A stretch of DNA of 64,000 nucleotides, from NCBI RefSeq assembly GCF_020911725.1, contig NZ_CP076620.1, forward strand, positions 996,501-1,060,500, in the 5' to 3' direction. Shown here one piece after another: positions 8,131 through 16,071 of the stretch. Below the pieces are notes generated by a model. The model saw only the letters and a program-made list of their open reading frames with translations, had not been told where the DNA came from and made no database searches. The DNA is from Clostridium cadaveris. GTDB taxonomy: Bacteria; Bacillota; Clostridia; Clostridiales; Clostridiaceae. The position numbers and the translations under genes are program-made. The stretch's first letter is position 1; every line of letters begins with the position of its first letter.

Positions 8131-9309
8131 ATGAGTACACCAGGAATAATTTTAACTTCTGATTTTGTTTTACCAAATGGACTTATGAAAAATGGAGAAG
8201 CTGTACAATTTAATGACTATGTAGAATATATGAATCGAGAAGAAGCAAGAAAAGAAAAAATTCAAAAGGATTATGAGGGTTATAATGATTATATGGGAAA
8301 TCCAAATAAGAACGGATCACTTTTTACTAAAGACAAAGAAAGTTTAAATGATGAAGAGATTAAAGAAGTAAAAAGGCTATTTAAAGAAGCTCAAAATAAA
8401 CATAGTATTCTATGGCAAGATGTTTTTTCTTTTAATAATGAGTGGTTAGAAAAACAAGGATTATATGATAGTAAGACAAGAATTTTAGACGAAGAAAAAA
8501 TACAAATTGCAGTAAGAAATGCTATGGATGCACTAGAAAAAAAGAGTGATAAAAAGTATTTTTGGGCATCAAGTATTCATTATAACACTGACAATATTCA
8601 TGTTCATGTAGGAAGTGTTCAACTCGATAAAATTGATAATAGGGGAAAGAGAAAATTAAGTGCTATTATTGCAATGAAAAGTTCTTTTACTAATTCCTTA
8701 GTTGACTTCAACAAAGAGTATCAAAAAATAAATGAAGTAATAAGAGAAAAGTTAGTTCATAAAACTAGAAATCATGATTTAAAAAATGATAGAGAATTGA
8801 AAAATAATATTAAAAAAATTGTAAAGATGCTGCCAAAAGATAAAAAGCAATGGCACTATAACTACAACACATTATATGATGTAAGACCATTACTGGATAA
8901 AATAACAACACAATTTATTGAAGAAAATTTTAAAGAAGACTTTAAAGAATTAAACAAGTTATTAGAAGAGCAAGGAGAAAGATTGAAGGATTTATATGGA
9001 GAAGGTGCAAATGAATATTATAAAAATTATAGTGAAGGAAAAATAAAAGAGCTTTATACAAGAATGGGAAATGCAACTTTAAGCAACATAAAAAAATATG
9101 TTTATGAAGAAGAAAAGAAAAAATATATGAATAGAAGTAATCTTACAGAAAAGAAACCTATTATTACTCAAAAGATGATAAATAGTTTCAAGCGTAATTT
9201 AAGAAAGAATTTTACTAGCATAAAAAATCAAATTGAATATGAGAAGCTTGAAAGAGAAAAAGAATATTTAAACAATAAAATTAAAATTAATGAATACGAA
9301 TTAGAATAA
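8131..9309 (+). CDS. Relaxase of the MobP2/MOB-L-like kind
   Basis: This 392-residue enzyme should nick oriT and carry the strand into the recipient. The metal-binding histidines are visible as SSIHYNTDNIHVHVG, with His150, His157 and His159. Candidate catalytic tyrosines lie near the N-terminus in FNDYVEYMNREEA (Tyr30, Tyr33). I recall the Y-x-R/EA and HxH arrangement from Firmicute relaxases related to that of pLS20. The C-terminal half (about residues 215-392) is charged and helical with no helicase or primase domain, so a host helicase would be needed. The gene directly follows two small auxiliary genes. Confidence 0.85.
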   Translation: MSTPGIILTSDFVLPNGLMKNGEAVQFNDYVEYMNREEARKEKIQKDYEGYNDYMGNPNKNGSLFTKDKESLNDEEIKEVKRLFKEAQNKHSILWQDVFSFNNEWLEKQGLYDSKTRILDEEKIQIAVRNAMDALEKKSDKKYFWASSIHYNTDNIHVHVGSVQLDKIDNRGKRKLSAIIAMKSSFTNSLVDFNKEYQKINEVIREKLVHKTRNHDLKNDRELKNNIKKIVKMLPKDKKQWHYNYNTLYDVRPLLDKITTQFIEENFKEDFKELNKLLEEQGERLKDLYGEGANEYYKNYSEGKIKELYTRMGNATLSNIKKYVYEEEKKKYMNRSNLTEKKPIITQKMINSFKRNLRKNFTSIKNQIEYEKLEREKEYLNNKIKINEYELE

Positions 9310-9345
9310 ATGGTATTGTCATGTTTATAAAGGGAGGATATAAAA

Positions 9346-9555
9346 ATGTTTAATAATCTAGCTATAGTTACAGGAGTAATAAGTGAAAGAGAATTAAAGG
9401 TGCTAAGGATATATTCAGGAAAGGAAGTTATAGTACAAGCTTCAAAAGATTATGTATCTTCAATTAAAGCTGAACTTAATGATGAAGATGGAGAAACAGT
9501 GATCGTTGAGTATGACCTAGAAACAAAGGTAGTAAATGAAAATATTACAGAGTAA
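9346..9555 (+). CDS. Small hypothetical protein after the relaxase
   Basis: A 69-residue acidic protein, alternating predicted strands and short helices, with a good ribosome site (GGGAGGATATAAA). I do not recognise a family. It is followed at once by a strong hairpin terminator, so it is the last gene of the oriT-relaxase transcript. Small genes after relaxases in conjugative elements are often accessory and poorly described; nothing further can be read from the sequence. Confidence 0.6.
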   Translation: MFNNLAIVTGVISERELKVLRIYSGKEVIVQASKDYVSSIKAELNDEDGETVIVEYDLETKVVNENITE

Positions 9556-9582
9556 ACGCCAGGTAAAACACCTGGTGTTTTC
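9556..9582 (+). terminator. Terminator of the relaxase transcript
   Basis: The arms ACGCCAGGT and ACCTGGTGT pair with one G-T wobble around AAAAC and are followed by TTTTCTT. The hairpin starts directly after the stop codon. Confidence 0.75.
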
Positions 9583-9612
9583 TTATGAAAATTTTTAGAA
9601 AGGAGAAAAAAG

Positions 9613-11571
9613 GTGGAGAAAATATACAATAAAAAATCTAAGGAAGATAAAGAAAAAGAAGTTAATGAACTTTTTAAAAAAGCTAATGAAGGAATAGAAA
9701 ATTGCTTTAGTAGCATTGAACAACTTAAAGAACTCGCTGACTATATGAGTAAATTTTATAATTACTCACTAAGAAACACTTTTTTAATTCAGGAACAATT
9801 TGAAGGAGCATTTGCGGTAGGTTCATATTCTTTTTGGAAGGACAAAGGCTTTTCTGTTAACAAGGGTGAAAAAGGGATTAAGATATTAGTTCCAAATAAA
9901 TTAAGTGATTATTTTATTAACTCAAAAGGTGAGGAAACTAAATTAAGTAAAGCAACTACTGAAGAAAAGAAACTAATAGAAGAAGGTAAAATTGAATTAA
10001 AGAAAGGGAACATAATATTCAATCAAGGCTATGTTTTTGATGTAAGCCAGACCAATGCAAAAGCTGAAGATCTTCCTAAAATATTTCCTGGTAGATGGCT
10101 TGATGGAGAAGTTAAAAATTATGATTTAATGTATAAAGCTATGGAGAATATAGCTAAGAAAATAGAAGTTAAAATTATAGAGCCTAAAAGTGAATTAGGA
10201 GCAGCTAAGGGTGCAGCTTATCCATTAACTAAAGAAGTAGCTTTAAACCCAAGAAACACTGAATTACAAAACGTTAAGACACTAATACATGAATTAGCTC
10301 ATGCAAAGCTTCATACAATTGAAAAGATAGATAACTATACGACAAATGAACGAGAGTTTCAAGCAGAAATGACAGCTTATGTAGTAAGTAGTTATTTTGG
10401 GATAGATACATCAGAATACTCTTTTAGGTATATCAGTTCATGGAGTAAAGATACTGAATTAAAAGAAAAATTGATAAATGAAGTTAAAGAAACAGTAAAG
10501 GAGTATGTTGAAATAATTGAAAATACATTGATTAATGATAAAGAATTATCTTTATCATTAGACAACATAAGTATAGATACAGAAATAACAAATAATCGGG
10601 AAAAAGAACAATTTTTAAACTTAAATAAAGAAGAATTAGCCAAGATATATGAAAGACAAATGACAGAAGAAGAAAAAGTTTTTATAGAGAAACAAGGATT
10701 AAAATTAAGTGATGTTGTAGAAAATTTTAAAGAAGTTTTAGAAGAATTTGATATAGAGAAATTTTCTTTTAAAGATTATTTAATAGAAACAATGGGTACT
10801 TATAATGAACTGTTTAATACAAGCAAAGAAATTACAATAGACAATATAAGTATAGATACTAAAATAACAAATAATCGAGAAAAAGAAGAATTTTTAAATC
10901 TGAATAAAGAAGATTTAATAAAAGTATATGAAAAAGAACTATCAGAAACTACTAAATCTTTAATAAGAGAATGCGAATTAAATTTATCTTCTCTTGTAAA
11001 TACTTTTAAAGACACTTTAGATGACTATTTTGTTAAAGAAGATAATTCTATTGGTATATCTTTTGAGTATTTTTTAAATTACGAAATTTTTGGTTATACA
11101 TTAACAGAAGAAGAACAAATAAAAAATGAAAATAGAGTAAAGGGGAATGAAAACATGAAGATAGGACTAACACAAAAAGAAGTCAATAAAATGGTGAAGG
11201 ATCATGAAGAGTGGATTAATACAAAAGGTAAAAAAGGCAAGAGATTAGATTTGGAAGGAAAAGAACTTAATGGAATAAGATTATTGAATGTCAATTTAAA
11301 AGAAGCTAATTTAAAAAATATGACCATAAAAGACAGTACAATTTTTGCTAATTTAGATGGAGCAGATTTTGAAGGAACTAAAATAGAAAATAGCAAATTT
11401 ATAGGCTCAAAAATAGAAAATCTAAAGATAGATGCAAAGGAATTAGAGCGAATTAATATACAGATAAAAGAAGAATTAAGCTTACATAATGAAGCAGAAT
11501 CAACCTTGAAAACAAATAAAAATAAGAGAAAAACTAAAGAAAAAAATAATGAAAATGAGATACAAATATAA
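9613..11571 (+). CDS. ArdC-like antirestriction protein with metalloprotease and pentapeptide repeats
   Basis: This 652-residue protein has four parts. Residues about 1-130 resemble the ArdC N-terminal single-strand-binding domain (SLRNTFLIQEQF, then GSYSFWKDKGFSVNKGEKGI). Residues about 170-290 hold an IrrE/ImmA-type zinc peptidase with HELAH at 226-230. Two tandem repeats follow (about 317-400 and 409-490), each starting DNISIDT.ITNNREKE.FLNLN. The last part (about 515-620) is a pentapeptide-repeat-like region (LNVNLKEANLKNMTIKDSTI, then FANLDGADFEGTKIENSKF), a fold that can mimic DNA. An in-frame ATG at 11155 behind AAAGGGGAATGAAAAC could start this last domain as a separate product. ArdC proteins protect incoming conjugative DNA from restriction. 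The start is GTG after AGAAAGGAGAAAAAAG. Confidence 0.75.
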   Translation: MEKIYNKKSKEDKEKEVNELFKKANEGIENCFSSIEQLKELADYMSKFYNYSLRNTFLIQEQFEGAFAVGSYSFWKDKGFSVNKGEKGIKILVPNKLSDYFINSKGEETKLSKATTEEKKLIEEGKIELKKGNIIFNQGYVFDVSQTNAKAEDLPKIFPGRWLDGEVKNYDLMYKAMENIAKKIEVKIIEPKSELGAAKGAAYPLTKEVALNPRNTELQNVKTLIHELAHAKLHTIEKIDNYTTNEREFQAEMTAYVVSSYFGIDTSEYSFRYISSWSKDTELKEKLINEVKETVKEYVEIIENTLINDKELSLSLDNISIDTEITNNREKEQFLNLNKEELAKIYERQMTEEEKVFIEKQGLKLSDVVENFKEVLEEFDIEKFSFKDYLIETMGTYNELFNTSKEITIDNISIDTKITNNREKEEFLNLNKEDLIKVYEKELSETTKSLIRECELNLSSLVNTFKDTLDDYFVKEDNSIGISFEYFLNYEIFGYTLTEEEQIKNENRVKGNENMKIGLTQKEVNKMVKDHEEWINTKGKKGKRLDLEGKELNGIRLLNVNLKEANLKNMTIKDSTIFANLDGADFEGTKIENSKFIGSKIENLKIDAKELERINIQIKEELSLHNEAESTLKTNKNKRKTKEKNNENEIQI

Positions 11572-11648
11572 ATTTAACTCCAGGTGTTTTCCTGAATCTT
11601 AGGTTTAAAATAAGAACCTAAATTTATTTTAATATAGGAGTGAATTTT

Positions 11649-12020
11649 ATGGGAGACTTATCAAAAAGCTTTAAAAAAGAAGAAATTTTTTATTTAAGCA
11701 GCCAAGTCAAAAAGTTAATAGAACTTCTAAATGGGACTATAATAAGTGCCGAAAATGAGTATAAGATAAAAGAAATAGAAAAGCAGAAGAATAAGCTAGA
11801 AAGAATTCTAGTTAAATATGAACCTAGCATTTATGATGAGTATTCAAGAAAAACTAAAGAAGCATATATTCAGATGATAAATGCAAGAAAAGAATATGAA
11901 AAAATTGTAGCTGATAAATGCATTAAAGAAACAATAGAAAAATATAGAATAAGCTATGAAAATTCAGTGGAAGAGTATGAGAGAATAAAAGAATTTAGAA
12001 ATAAATTAAAGAATATATAG
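11649..12020 (+). CDS. Hypothetical coiled-coil protein (gene X)
   Basis: The ATG at 11649 follows ATATAGGAG; a GTG at 11640 overlaps that site. The 123-residue product is Lys/Glu-rich and almost wholly helical, with no membrane segment and no known motif. The gene ends 7 bp before palindrome copy 2. A decayed, internally deleted copy of its 3' part lies at 16,745-16,841, also followed by the palindrome. This duplication is the most informative thing about it. The function is unknown. Confidence 0.55.
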   Translation: MGDLSKSFKKEEIFYLSSQVKKLIELLNGTIISAENEYKIKEIEKQKNKLERILVKYEPSIYDEYSRKTKEAYIQMINARKEYEKIVADKCIKETIEKYRISYENSVEEYERIKEFRNKLKNI

Positions 12021-12027
12021 AAAGTAA

Positions 12028-12048
12028 AGGTGTTCCCGGGGGACACCT
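12028..12048. repeat. Palindrome copy 2
   Basis: AGGTGTTCCC and GGGGACACCT around a central G, with one mismatch between the arms. TTTT follows on the + strand and it lies just after gene X, so here it can terminate transcription. Confidence 0.85.
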
Positions 12049-12099
12049 TTTTATAATGGAAAAATCCGTACAAGGTAAGTGGTTAAAGGAATAACACTA

Positions 12100-12235
12100 T
12101 AAAAAACTGATCGTCTCACCAGCGATAATATCTCCGTCAAAAGGAAAAGACTAATTTCTTAGACACTTCTAAAAAGAAGTATTAGAAGTGGCGTGCCTGT
12201 CCTAGAGAAGTCTTTGGCTTCTAGGGGTATATTGG
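12100..12235 (+). other. Structured intergenic segment, possible non-coding RNA
   Basis: The stretch 12,049-12,616 has no convincing gene. Inside it CACTTCTA pairs with TAGAAGTG (about 12,161-12,189, enclosing TTCTAAAAAGAA) and CCTAGA pairs with TCTAGG (about 12,203-12,226), ending in GGGGTATAT. These two stems in a row resemble an RNA fold. A rough similarity in layout to 22,170-22,245 was noticed. I cannot name a family. A 71-codon frame at 12,243 was not accepted as a gene. Confidence 0.3.
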
Positions 12236-12532
12236 AAGTTACATGGTAGTATACTTGATAAAACTAGACCTAAGCGAGTTTGACCAATATAGCAGTTTTA
12301 CTGTGAGAATAATGTTATTATTTTCCCTTTTAAGTAGAAAGTTATATTTTATTTTAATTTTCCACTTAGGGGGAGAGCGAGTAAATAAAGCTAGAAAACT
12401 AGCTTTATTGATTAAGAAATTTATAGAGCAAAATAAAAATAAAAAATTAATTGAGTGATGGGGAGATAATAGATTAAATTAAAATCTATGTTTTTAAATT
12501 TTAGGAAAGTTATAGTTTTTAAATCACTAAAA

Positions 12533-12604
12533 AAAGAGATTGTCGTACTAAGAAATTTACATACAATATAATTGTAGTATTTATTCTTAATGCGACATCT
12601 CTTT
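12533..12604. repeat. Long imperfect hairpin next to the secreted-protein gene
   Basis: AAAGAGAT.GTCG pairs with CGACATCTCTTT over the outer part, AAGAA with TTCTT inside it, and TACAAT with ATTGTA near the tip. The whole 72 bp folds on itself on either strand. It lies at the 3' side of the leftward secreted-protein gene and can terminate it. Its length is also that of a miniature inverted-repeat element. Confidence 0.6.
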
Positions 12605-12616
12605 AATTAAAATAAT

Positions 12617-13006
12617 TTAATACCCTGATGCAGAACCACTAATATCGGTACAAGCTGGATCAACAGGTGCATGAAAATAAAAAGAATATGTGCCACTAGG
12701 TAAACCTGAAAAATCAAAATTAGTTGTTCCTTCTCCTTTGGTTGTCTCCTTTTGTTCAGTTGACCATCCCCACCAAACATTTCTATCTGCCCAAATTTCC
12801 ATTGTCTGTCCATAAGGTATATTCCAATTAGAATTTGTATGGCTTACAGATATTCCACTATCTGCGGTAAGCCTACCAACAGAACGCTTTCCTCTAATTC
12901 CAGAACCGTTATAAGTAAATGAAGATACTGCAAATGCTGTTATTGTTGAAAAGCAAATAATTATAGTGGTTAATACTGTAATTTTTTTTAAAAATGATTT
13001 TCCCAT
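12617..13006 (-). CDS. Small secreted protein of unknown function
   Basis: The 129-residue product has a clear signal peptide: Lys-rich start, hydrophobic core, probable cleavage after AFA near residue 26. The mature part (about 103 residues) is rich in Gly, Ser, Thr and aromatic residues (WADRNVWWGWS, then GTYSFYFHAP), which suggests a small beta-sandwich, and has a single Cys. I do not recognise a family; a bacteriocin or surface protein is possible but not shown. The start ATG follows AAAAGGAGGGATATTC. It is divergent from the VanZ-like gene, 84 bp away, and opposite in direction to its left-hand neighbours. Confidence 0.65.
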   Translation of the reverse strand: MGKSFLKKITVLTTIIICFSTITAFAVSSFTYNGSGIRGKRSVGRLTADSGISVSHTNSNWNIPYGQTMEIWADRNVWWGWSTEQKETTKGEGTTNFDFSGLPSGTYSFYFHAPVDPACTDISGSASGY

Positions 13007-13090
13007 GAATATCCCTCCTTTTATTTACATATATTTGATTTTATTGTATAATATTAACTATAAAATGTAAATATGTAAAGGAGAAGTAAT

Positions 13091-13699
13091 ATGAATAATG
13101 TGAAAAAAATACTAAAAAACACTTTTCTTATCTTATTTTCAATTATAATTTCTTTTTTTATCTATCGATTTATAACTATAAACTTACTTGACTTTATTCC
13201 ATTTGTTATAACTAATAAAATACCTTTATATATATCAATTGTTTTAGTCCAAAGTATAATAATTTTTATAATACTGTTAGGGATTATAAACAATAAATTA
13301 GACTCATTTTCAAAGAAATTACTTTGGCTGCAATACTTTATAATTTTATTATTTCTATTATTTGGTAGAAATATAGGGTTTAAGGGAGTAGAATTAAATA
13401 TTTTAAATTCTAGTAAAAGTTGGTTAAGCAATTCATATAATGTTGTTATAACAATTGCTAATTTATTAATGTACATGCCATTGTCATTAAATTTTACAAA
13501 TAAAAACCCAAAAAAAATAATTCCTGTAATGCTATTTTTAATAATAATTTTTGAATCGATTCAATATATGTTATCTTTAGGTGTTTTTGATGTTGGAGAT
13601 ATAATTCTTAATATAATAGGATTTATAATAGGCTTAAAAGTATTTAAAAGCAAATCAATGACCAAATTAAAAAATATTTTTCAAATAAATAAAGAATAA
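13091..13699 (+). CDS. VanZ-like membrane protein
   Basis: The 202-residue protein has about five hydrophobic segments. It carries the family signature near its end, FESIQYMLSLGVFDVGDIIL followed by NIIGFIIG (about residues 155-185), the E..Q and FD..D.ILN..G pattern of VanZ/RDD-like proteins. VanZ of Tn1546 raises teicoplanin resistance, but most VanZ-like proteins have no known role. The start follows AAAGGAGAAGTAAT. It stands alone between a divergent gene and a terminator. Confidence 0.8.
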   Translation: MNNVKKILKNTFLILFSIIISFFIYRFITINLLDFIPFVITNKIPLYISIVLVQSIIIFIILLGIINNKLDSFSKKLLWLQYFIILLFLLFGRNIGFKGVELNILNSSKSWLSNSYNVVITIANLLMYMPLSLNFTNKNPKKIIPVMLFLIIIFESIQYMLSLGVFDVGDIILNIIGFIIGLKVFKSKSMTKLKNIFQINKE

Positions 13700-13706
13700 A
13701 TATTTT

Positions 13707-13740
13707 AAGAAGTTACGTTACTAGAGAAACTTCTTATTTC
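13707..13740 (+). terminator. Terminator after the VanZ-like gene
   Basis: AAGAAGTT and AACTTCTT form a perfect eight-base stem followed by ATTTCGG; the T-run is weak. Confidence 0.55.
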
Positions 13741-13801
13741 GGTTAATTTACAAGAATTTTTAGATATGCTGTAATTTAATAAAATAGTAGGTGATATTAA
13801 T

Positions 13802-14056
13802 ATGACTTTAGATAATTTAATGTTGCTAAATTCCATACTGTTTTTTATAGTATATATTATTAGATATAAAGATGAACTTTTGAAAAGATTAATAATTCTT
13901 GTTATAGGTAGCGTAGTAGTATACATCTTTATATATTTTATGTTTTTAAAAGCTAGCCTTACTATCTATTCAATTTCTAAAAGTATTTTATTATTTGTGT
14001 TACTTGACCAGTTGCATTTTTACACCTTTAGATATAAGAACAGAGATAATAAGTAA
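13802..14056 (+). CDS. Small membrane protein
   Basis: An 84-residue protein with three hydrophobic stretches (about residues 5-20, 30-48, 55-70) and a basic end. The ATG follows AGTAGGTGATATTA. No family is recognised. It lies between a terminator and a convergent hairpin, so it forms its own small transcript. Confidence 0.5.
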   Translation: MTLDNLMLLNSILFFIVYIIRYKDELLKRLIILVIGSVVVYIFIYFMFLKASLTIYSISKSILLFVLLDQLHFYTFRYKNRDNK

Positions 14057-14089
14057 TTTGCATATATAAGAAATGCTTAAAATAAGACA

Positions 14090-14130
14090 AAGAAGAGTAG
14101 CTTTAATGTAAAACTACTCTTCTTGATTTT
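14090..14130. terminator. Bidirectional terminator between convergent genes
   Basis: AAGAAGAGTAG and CTACTCTTCTT make a perfect eleven-base stem with a 13-base loop. It has T-rich sequence on the + side and sits between the + strand membrane-protein gene and the leftward coat genes. Confidence 0.75.
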
Positions 14131-14163
14131 AGACAAAAAGAATTAGTTTGAGTATATATTAAA

Positions 14164-14412
14164 TTAATCTTGAGATAATTGAAGTTTAACTGTAGAAATT
14201 TCTTCAGAAGTTGCTTGTTGAGCAGGGATATAATATCCTTTATTCTTTGCTTCTTTGAATAAAGCATATTGGCGAATTTCATCTTGATTTCTCATTCCTT
14301 GAATTGTTTGGCGAAGTTGCTCATTTTCAGTTTGAGCAATTATGCCACCATAAGCAGCTATACTAGAATTTATTTCAGCAAGATAATCATTAATCATTTC
14401 TTTTTCATTCAT
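14164..14412 (-). CDS. CotF-like spore coat protein
   Basis: The 82-residue helical protein matches the C-terminal half of the CotF family, including the ending KEANKGYYIPAQQA-like segment (KEAKNKGYYIPAQQAT) that I associate with Coat_F proteins. It follows a second small coat-like gene on the same strand, 13 bp apart, so the two form one operon and together correspond to the two halves of a longer CotF. They should be made in the mother cell late in sporulation. The start follows AGGAGGAATATATTT. Confidence 0.7.
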   Translation of the reverse strand: MNEKEMINDYLAEINSSIAAYGGIIAQTENEQLRQTIQGMRNQDEIRQYALFKEAKNKGYYIPAQQATSEEISTVKLQLSQD

Positions 14413-14425
14413 AAATATATTCCTC

Positions 14426-14611
14426 CTAATTTAGAAATCCCATTAAAGTGTCTTTGCTTCTTTTAGCATCTTGAGCATCTTTTTCTAGCATTTGTTTAAG
14501 GTTAGAATCAGTGCATTGCTGAGAGTAGAAAGTTAGCTTTTTTTCAATATTGGAATGAGCTCCTATTAAATGGCGTAAGTTTTGTAGCTCTAATTCATTT
14601 AAGTTCGACAT
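14426..14611 (-). CDS. Small spore coat-like protein (CotF N-terminal type)
   Basis: A 61-residue helical protein with LRHLIGAHSNIEKKLTFYSQ, which resembles the N-terminal helix pair of Coat_F or ferritin-like coat proteins. It is transcribed leftward, just upstream of the CotF-like gene, and divergently from the manganese-catalase-like gene; the 161-bp gap between them should hold both promoters. The ribosome site is AAGGAGATGATTAT. No catalytic residues are expected. Confidence 0.65.
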   Translation of the reverse strand: MSNLNELELQNLRHLIGAHSNIEKKLTFYSQQCTDSNLKQMLEKDAQDAKRSKDTLMGFLN

Positions 14612-14772
14612 ATAATCATCTCCTTAATTAAATTTGAATACTAATCATAGTATTTGAAATAAACATATAAATTATGCATGAATTAAAAATTTAATATCAT
14701 ATTGTGAATATTAATTATAATCATATGAAATAATAGATTTAAAAGTATATTAATTTATAAGGAGGAAAGAAG

Positions 14773-15444
14773 ATGTTTGAACACAAGAAGAAGTTATTGC
14801 ATGAAGTAAAAGTAGAAAAACCTAATCCTCAATATGCGGTGTTAATGCAAGAGCAATTAGGTGGAGGGAATGGAGAATTAAAGGCAGCAATGCAATATAT
14901 TTCCCAAAGTTTTAGAATTAAAGATCCAGAAATAAAAGATTTATTTTTAGATATTGGTGCGGAAGAATTAAGTCATATGGAAATGGTTGCACAAACAATA
15001 AATTTATTAAATGGTCATGATGTGAATAATAATGATGTTAAAAATGGAGAAATTCAAACTCATGTACAATGTGGATTATCTCCAGTATTAATTAATTCAT
15101 CAGGAGCTCCATGGACTGCAGATTATGTAACAGTAACAGGTGACCTAGTTGCGGATTTATTATCTAATATAGCATCTGAACAAAGAGCAAAAGTTGTATA
15201 TGAATATTTATATAGACAAATTGAAGACAAGGAAGTACGAGCAACTATAGATTTTTTGCTAAATAGGGAAGAAGCTCATAATGCTTTATTTAGAGAAGCG
15301 CTTAATAAGATTCAAAAGAGTGGTTCAAATAAAGATTTTGGAGTTACAGAAGACTCTAAACTTTATTTCAATTTATCAAATCCAGGACCTTCTCATGAAG
15401 CACCGAATCCAACACCTCCTTCATTTGAGAATCCAAGAAGGTAA
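14773..15444 (+). CDS. Manganese-catalase-family coat protein
   Basis: The 223-residue protein has the four-helix ferritin-like fold of manganese catalases: metal ligands in GELKAAMQYISQSF (Glu), DIGAEELSHMEM (Glu and His), ASEQRAKVVYEYL (Glu) and LNREEAHNALF (Glu and His). CotJC and YjqC-type relatives are spore-associated and may destroy hydrogen peroxide. The C-terminal 40 residues are Pro-rich and extend past the core. It is a paralogue of the CotJC encoded at 16,072. AAGGAGGAAAGAAG is the ribosome site, and a strong terminator follows. Confidence 0.85.
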   Translation: MFEHKKKLLHEVKVEKPNPQYAVLMQEQLGGGNGELKAAMQYISQSFRIKDPEIKDLFLDIGAEELSHMEMVAQTINLLNGHDVNNNDVKNGEIQTHVQCGLSPVLINSSGAPWTADYVTVTGDLVADLLSNIASEQRAKVVYEYLYRQIEDKEVRATIDFLLNREEAHNALFREALNKIQKSGSNKDFGVTEDSKLYFNLSNPGPSHEAPNPTPPSFENPRR

Positions 15445-15476
15445 AATTAGCCAAATTATATATAATAAGATTAAGT

Positions 15477-15518
15477 AAAAGCATTTCGTATTCAGAGTAG
15501 AATATGAAATGCTTTTTT
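15477..15518 (+). terminator. Terminator after the manganese-catalase-like gene
   Basis: AAAAGCATTTC pairs with GAAATGCTTTT, with an inner TATTC/GAATA stem, followed by TT. A strong intrinsic terminator. Confidence 0.85.
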
Positions 15519-15644
15519 ATAGGAAATAGTACATAAATTTACAATTAAATTATATTATTAACTGATATAATATGAATAAATTGTATCATAAGAATGATTA
15601 TATGCATAATATGAATTAATAAGATATGAAGGGGTGAATTTTGG

Positions 15645-15794
15645 ATGTACAAAAGAGAAAATAATAATTATGGAAGAGACTTTATTTTTAAACAAAGATA
15701 TGAAAATCTTTTAAATCCAATGATAGCTTTAAAAATTGGAACTATTTTTAAAGATTTGTATAGGCCTTATATTGGCCATAATGGGGAAAGTTAG
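15645..15794 (+). CDS. cotJA: Spore coat protein CotJA
   Basis: A 49-residue gene that is easy to miss. The ATG lies about 10 bases after GAAGGGG. The product contains NPMIALKIGTIFKDLYRPY, the short family signature of CotJA (Pro, then A...GT.F..LY.PY). It ends 11 bp before cotJB and leads the cotJABC operon, whose products form part of the inner spore coat. It is slightly shorter at the N-terminus than the CotJA proteins I recall. Confidence 0.8.
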   Translation: MYKRENNNYGRDFIFKQRYENLLNPMIALKIGTIFKDLYRPYIGHNGES

Positions 15795-15805
15795 GAGGTA
15801 TATAT

Positions 15806-16054
15806 ATGTGTGAAAAAAAACTTTTAGATGAAATAAAAAAATATCAGTTTTATGCTGTGGAGTTAAATTTATATCTTGATAATTTCCCTAATAGTAGAGA
15901 AGCTTTGAGTGATTATAAAAGAATCTCTGCAAAATTAGATTTAATTATAAAAAAGTATGAAGAGAGATTTGGACCATTAAGAAATTTTGGTGATGCATCA
16001 AGAGAAGATTCGTTAAGTTGGACAACTAAACCATGGCCATGGGAAAATTATTAA
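15806..16054 (+). CDS. cotJB: Spore coat protein CotJB
   Basis: The 82-residue product fits CotJB: AVELNLYLDNFPNSREALSDY near the N-terminus, YEERFGPLRNFG in the middle and the ending WTTKPWPWENY. It lies between cotJA and cotJC in the usual order. The ribosome site AGGAGG directly follows the cotJA stop codon. No catalytic function is known for the family; it is a structural coat protein made in the mother cell. Confidence 0.9.
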   Translation: MCEKKLLDEIKKYQFYAVELNLYLDNFPNSREALSDYKRISAKLDLIIKKYEERFGPLRNFGDASREDSLSWTTKPWPWENY

Positions 16055-16071
16055 GGAGGATAATTATAATT

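Noticed and set aside
12100-12235. Group I intron core in the structured segment
   Set aside because: AGACTA was noted but the matching S-type strand of a group I core is absent.
12243-12458. 71-codon frame in the element gap
   Set aside because: No ribosome site at its ATG, it overlaps the structured segment just upstream, and composition changes abruptly in the middle; only its last 25 codons (after GGGGGAGAG) look protein-like and they have no start codon.
16033-16071. Longer CotJC from the ATG at 16,033
   Set aside because: This start overlaps cotJB and has no ribosome site, while the ATG at 16,072 has AAGGAGG and gives the family N-terminus.
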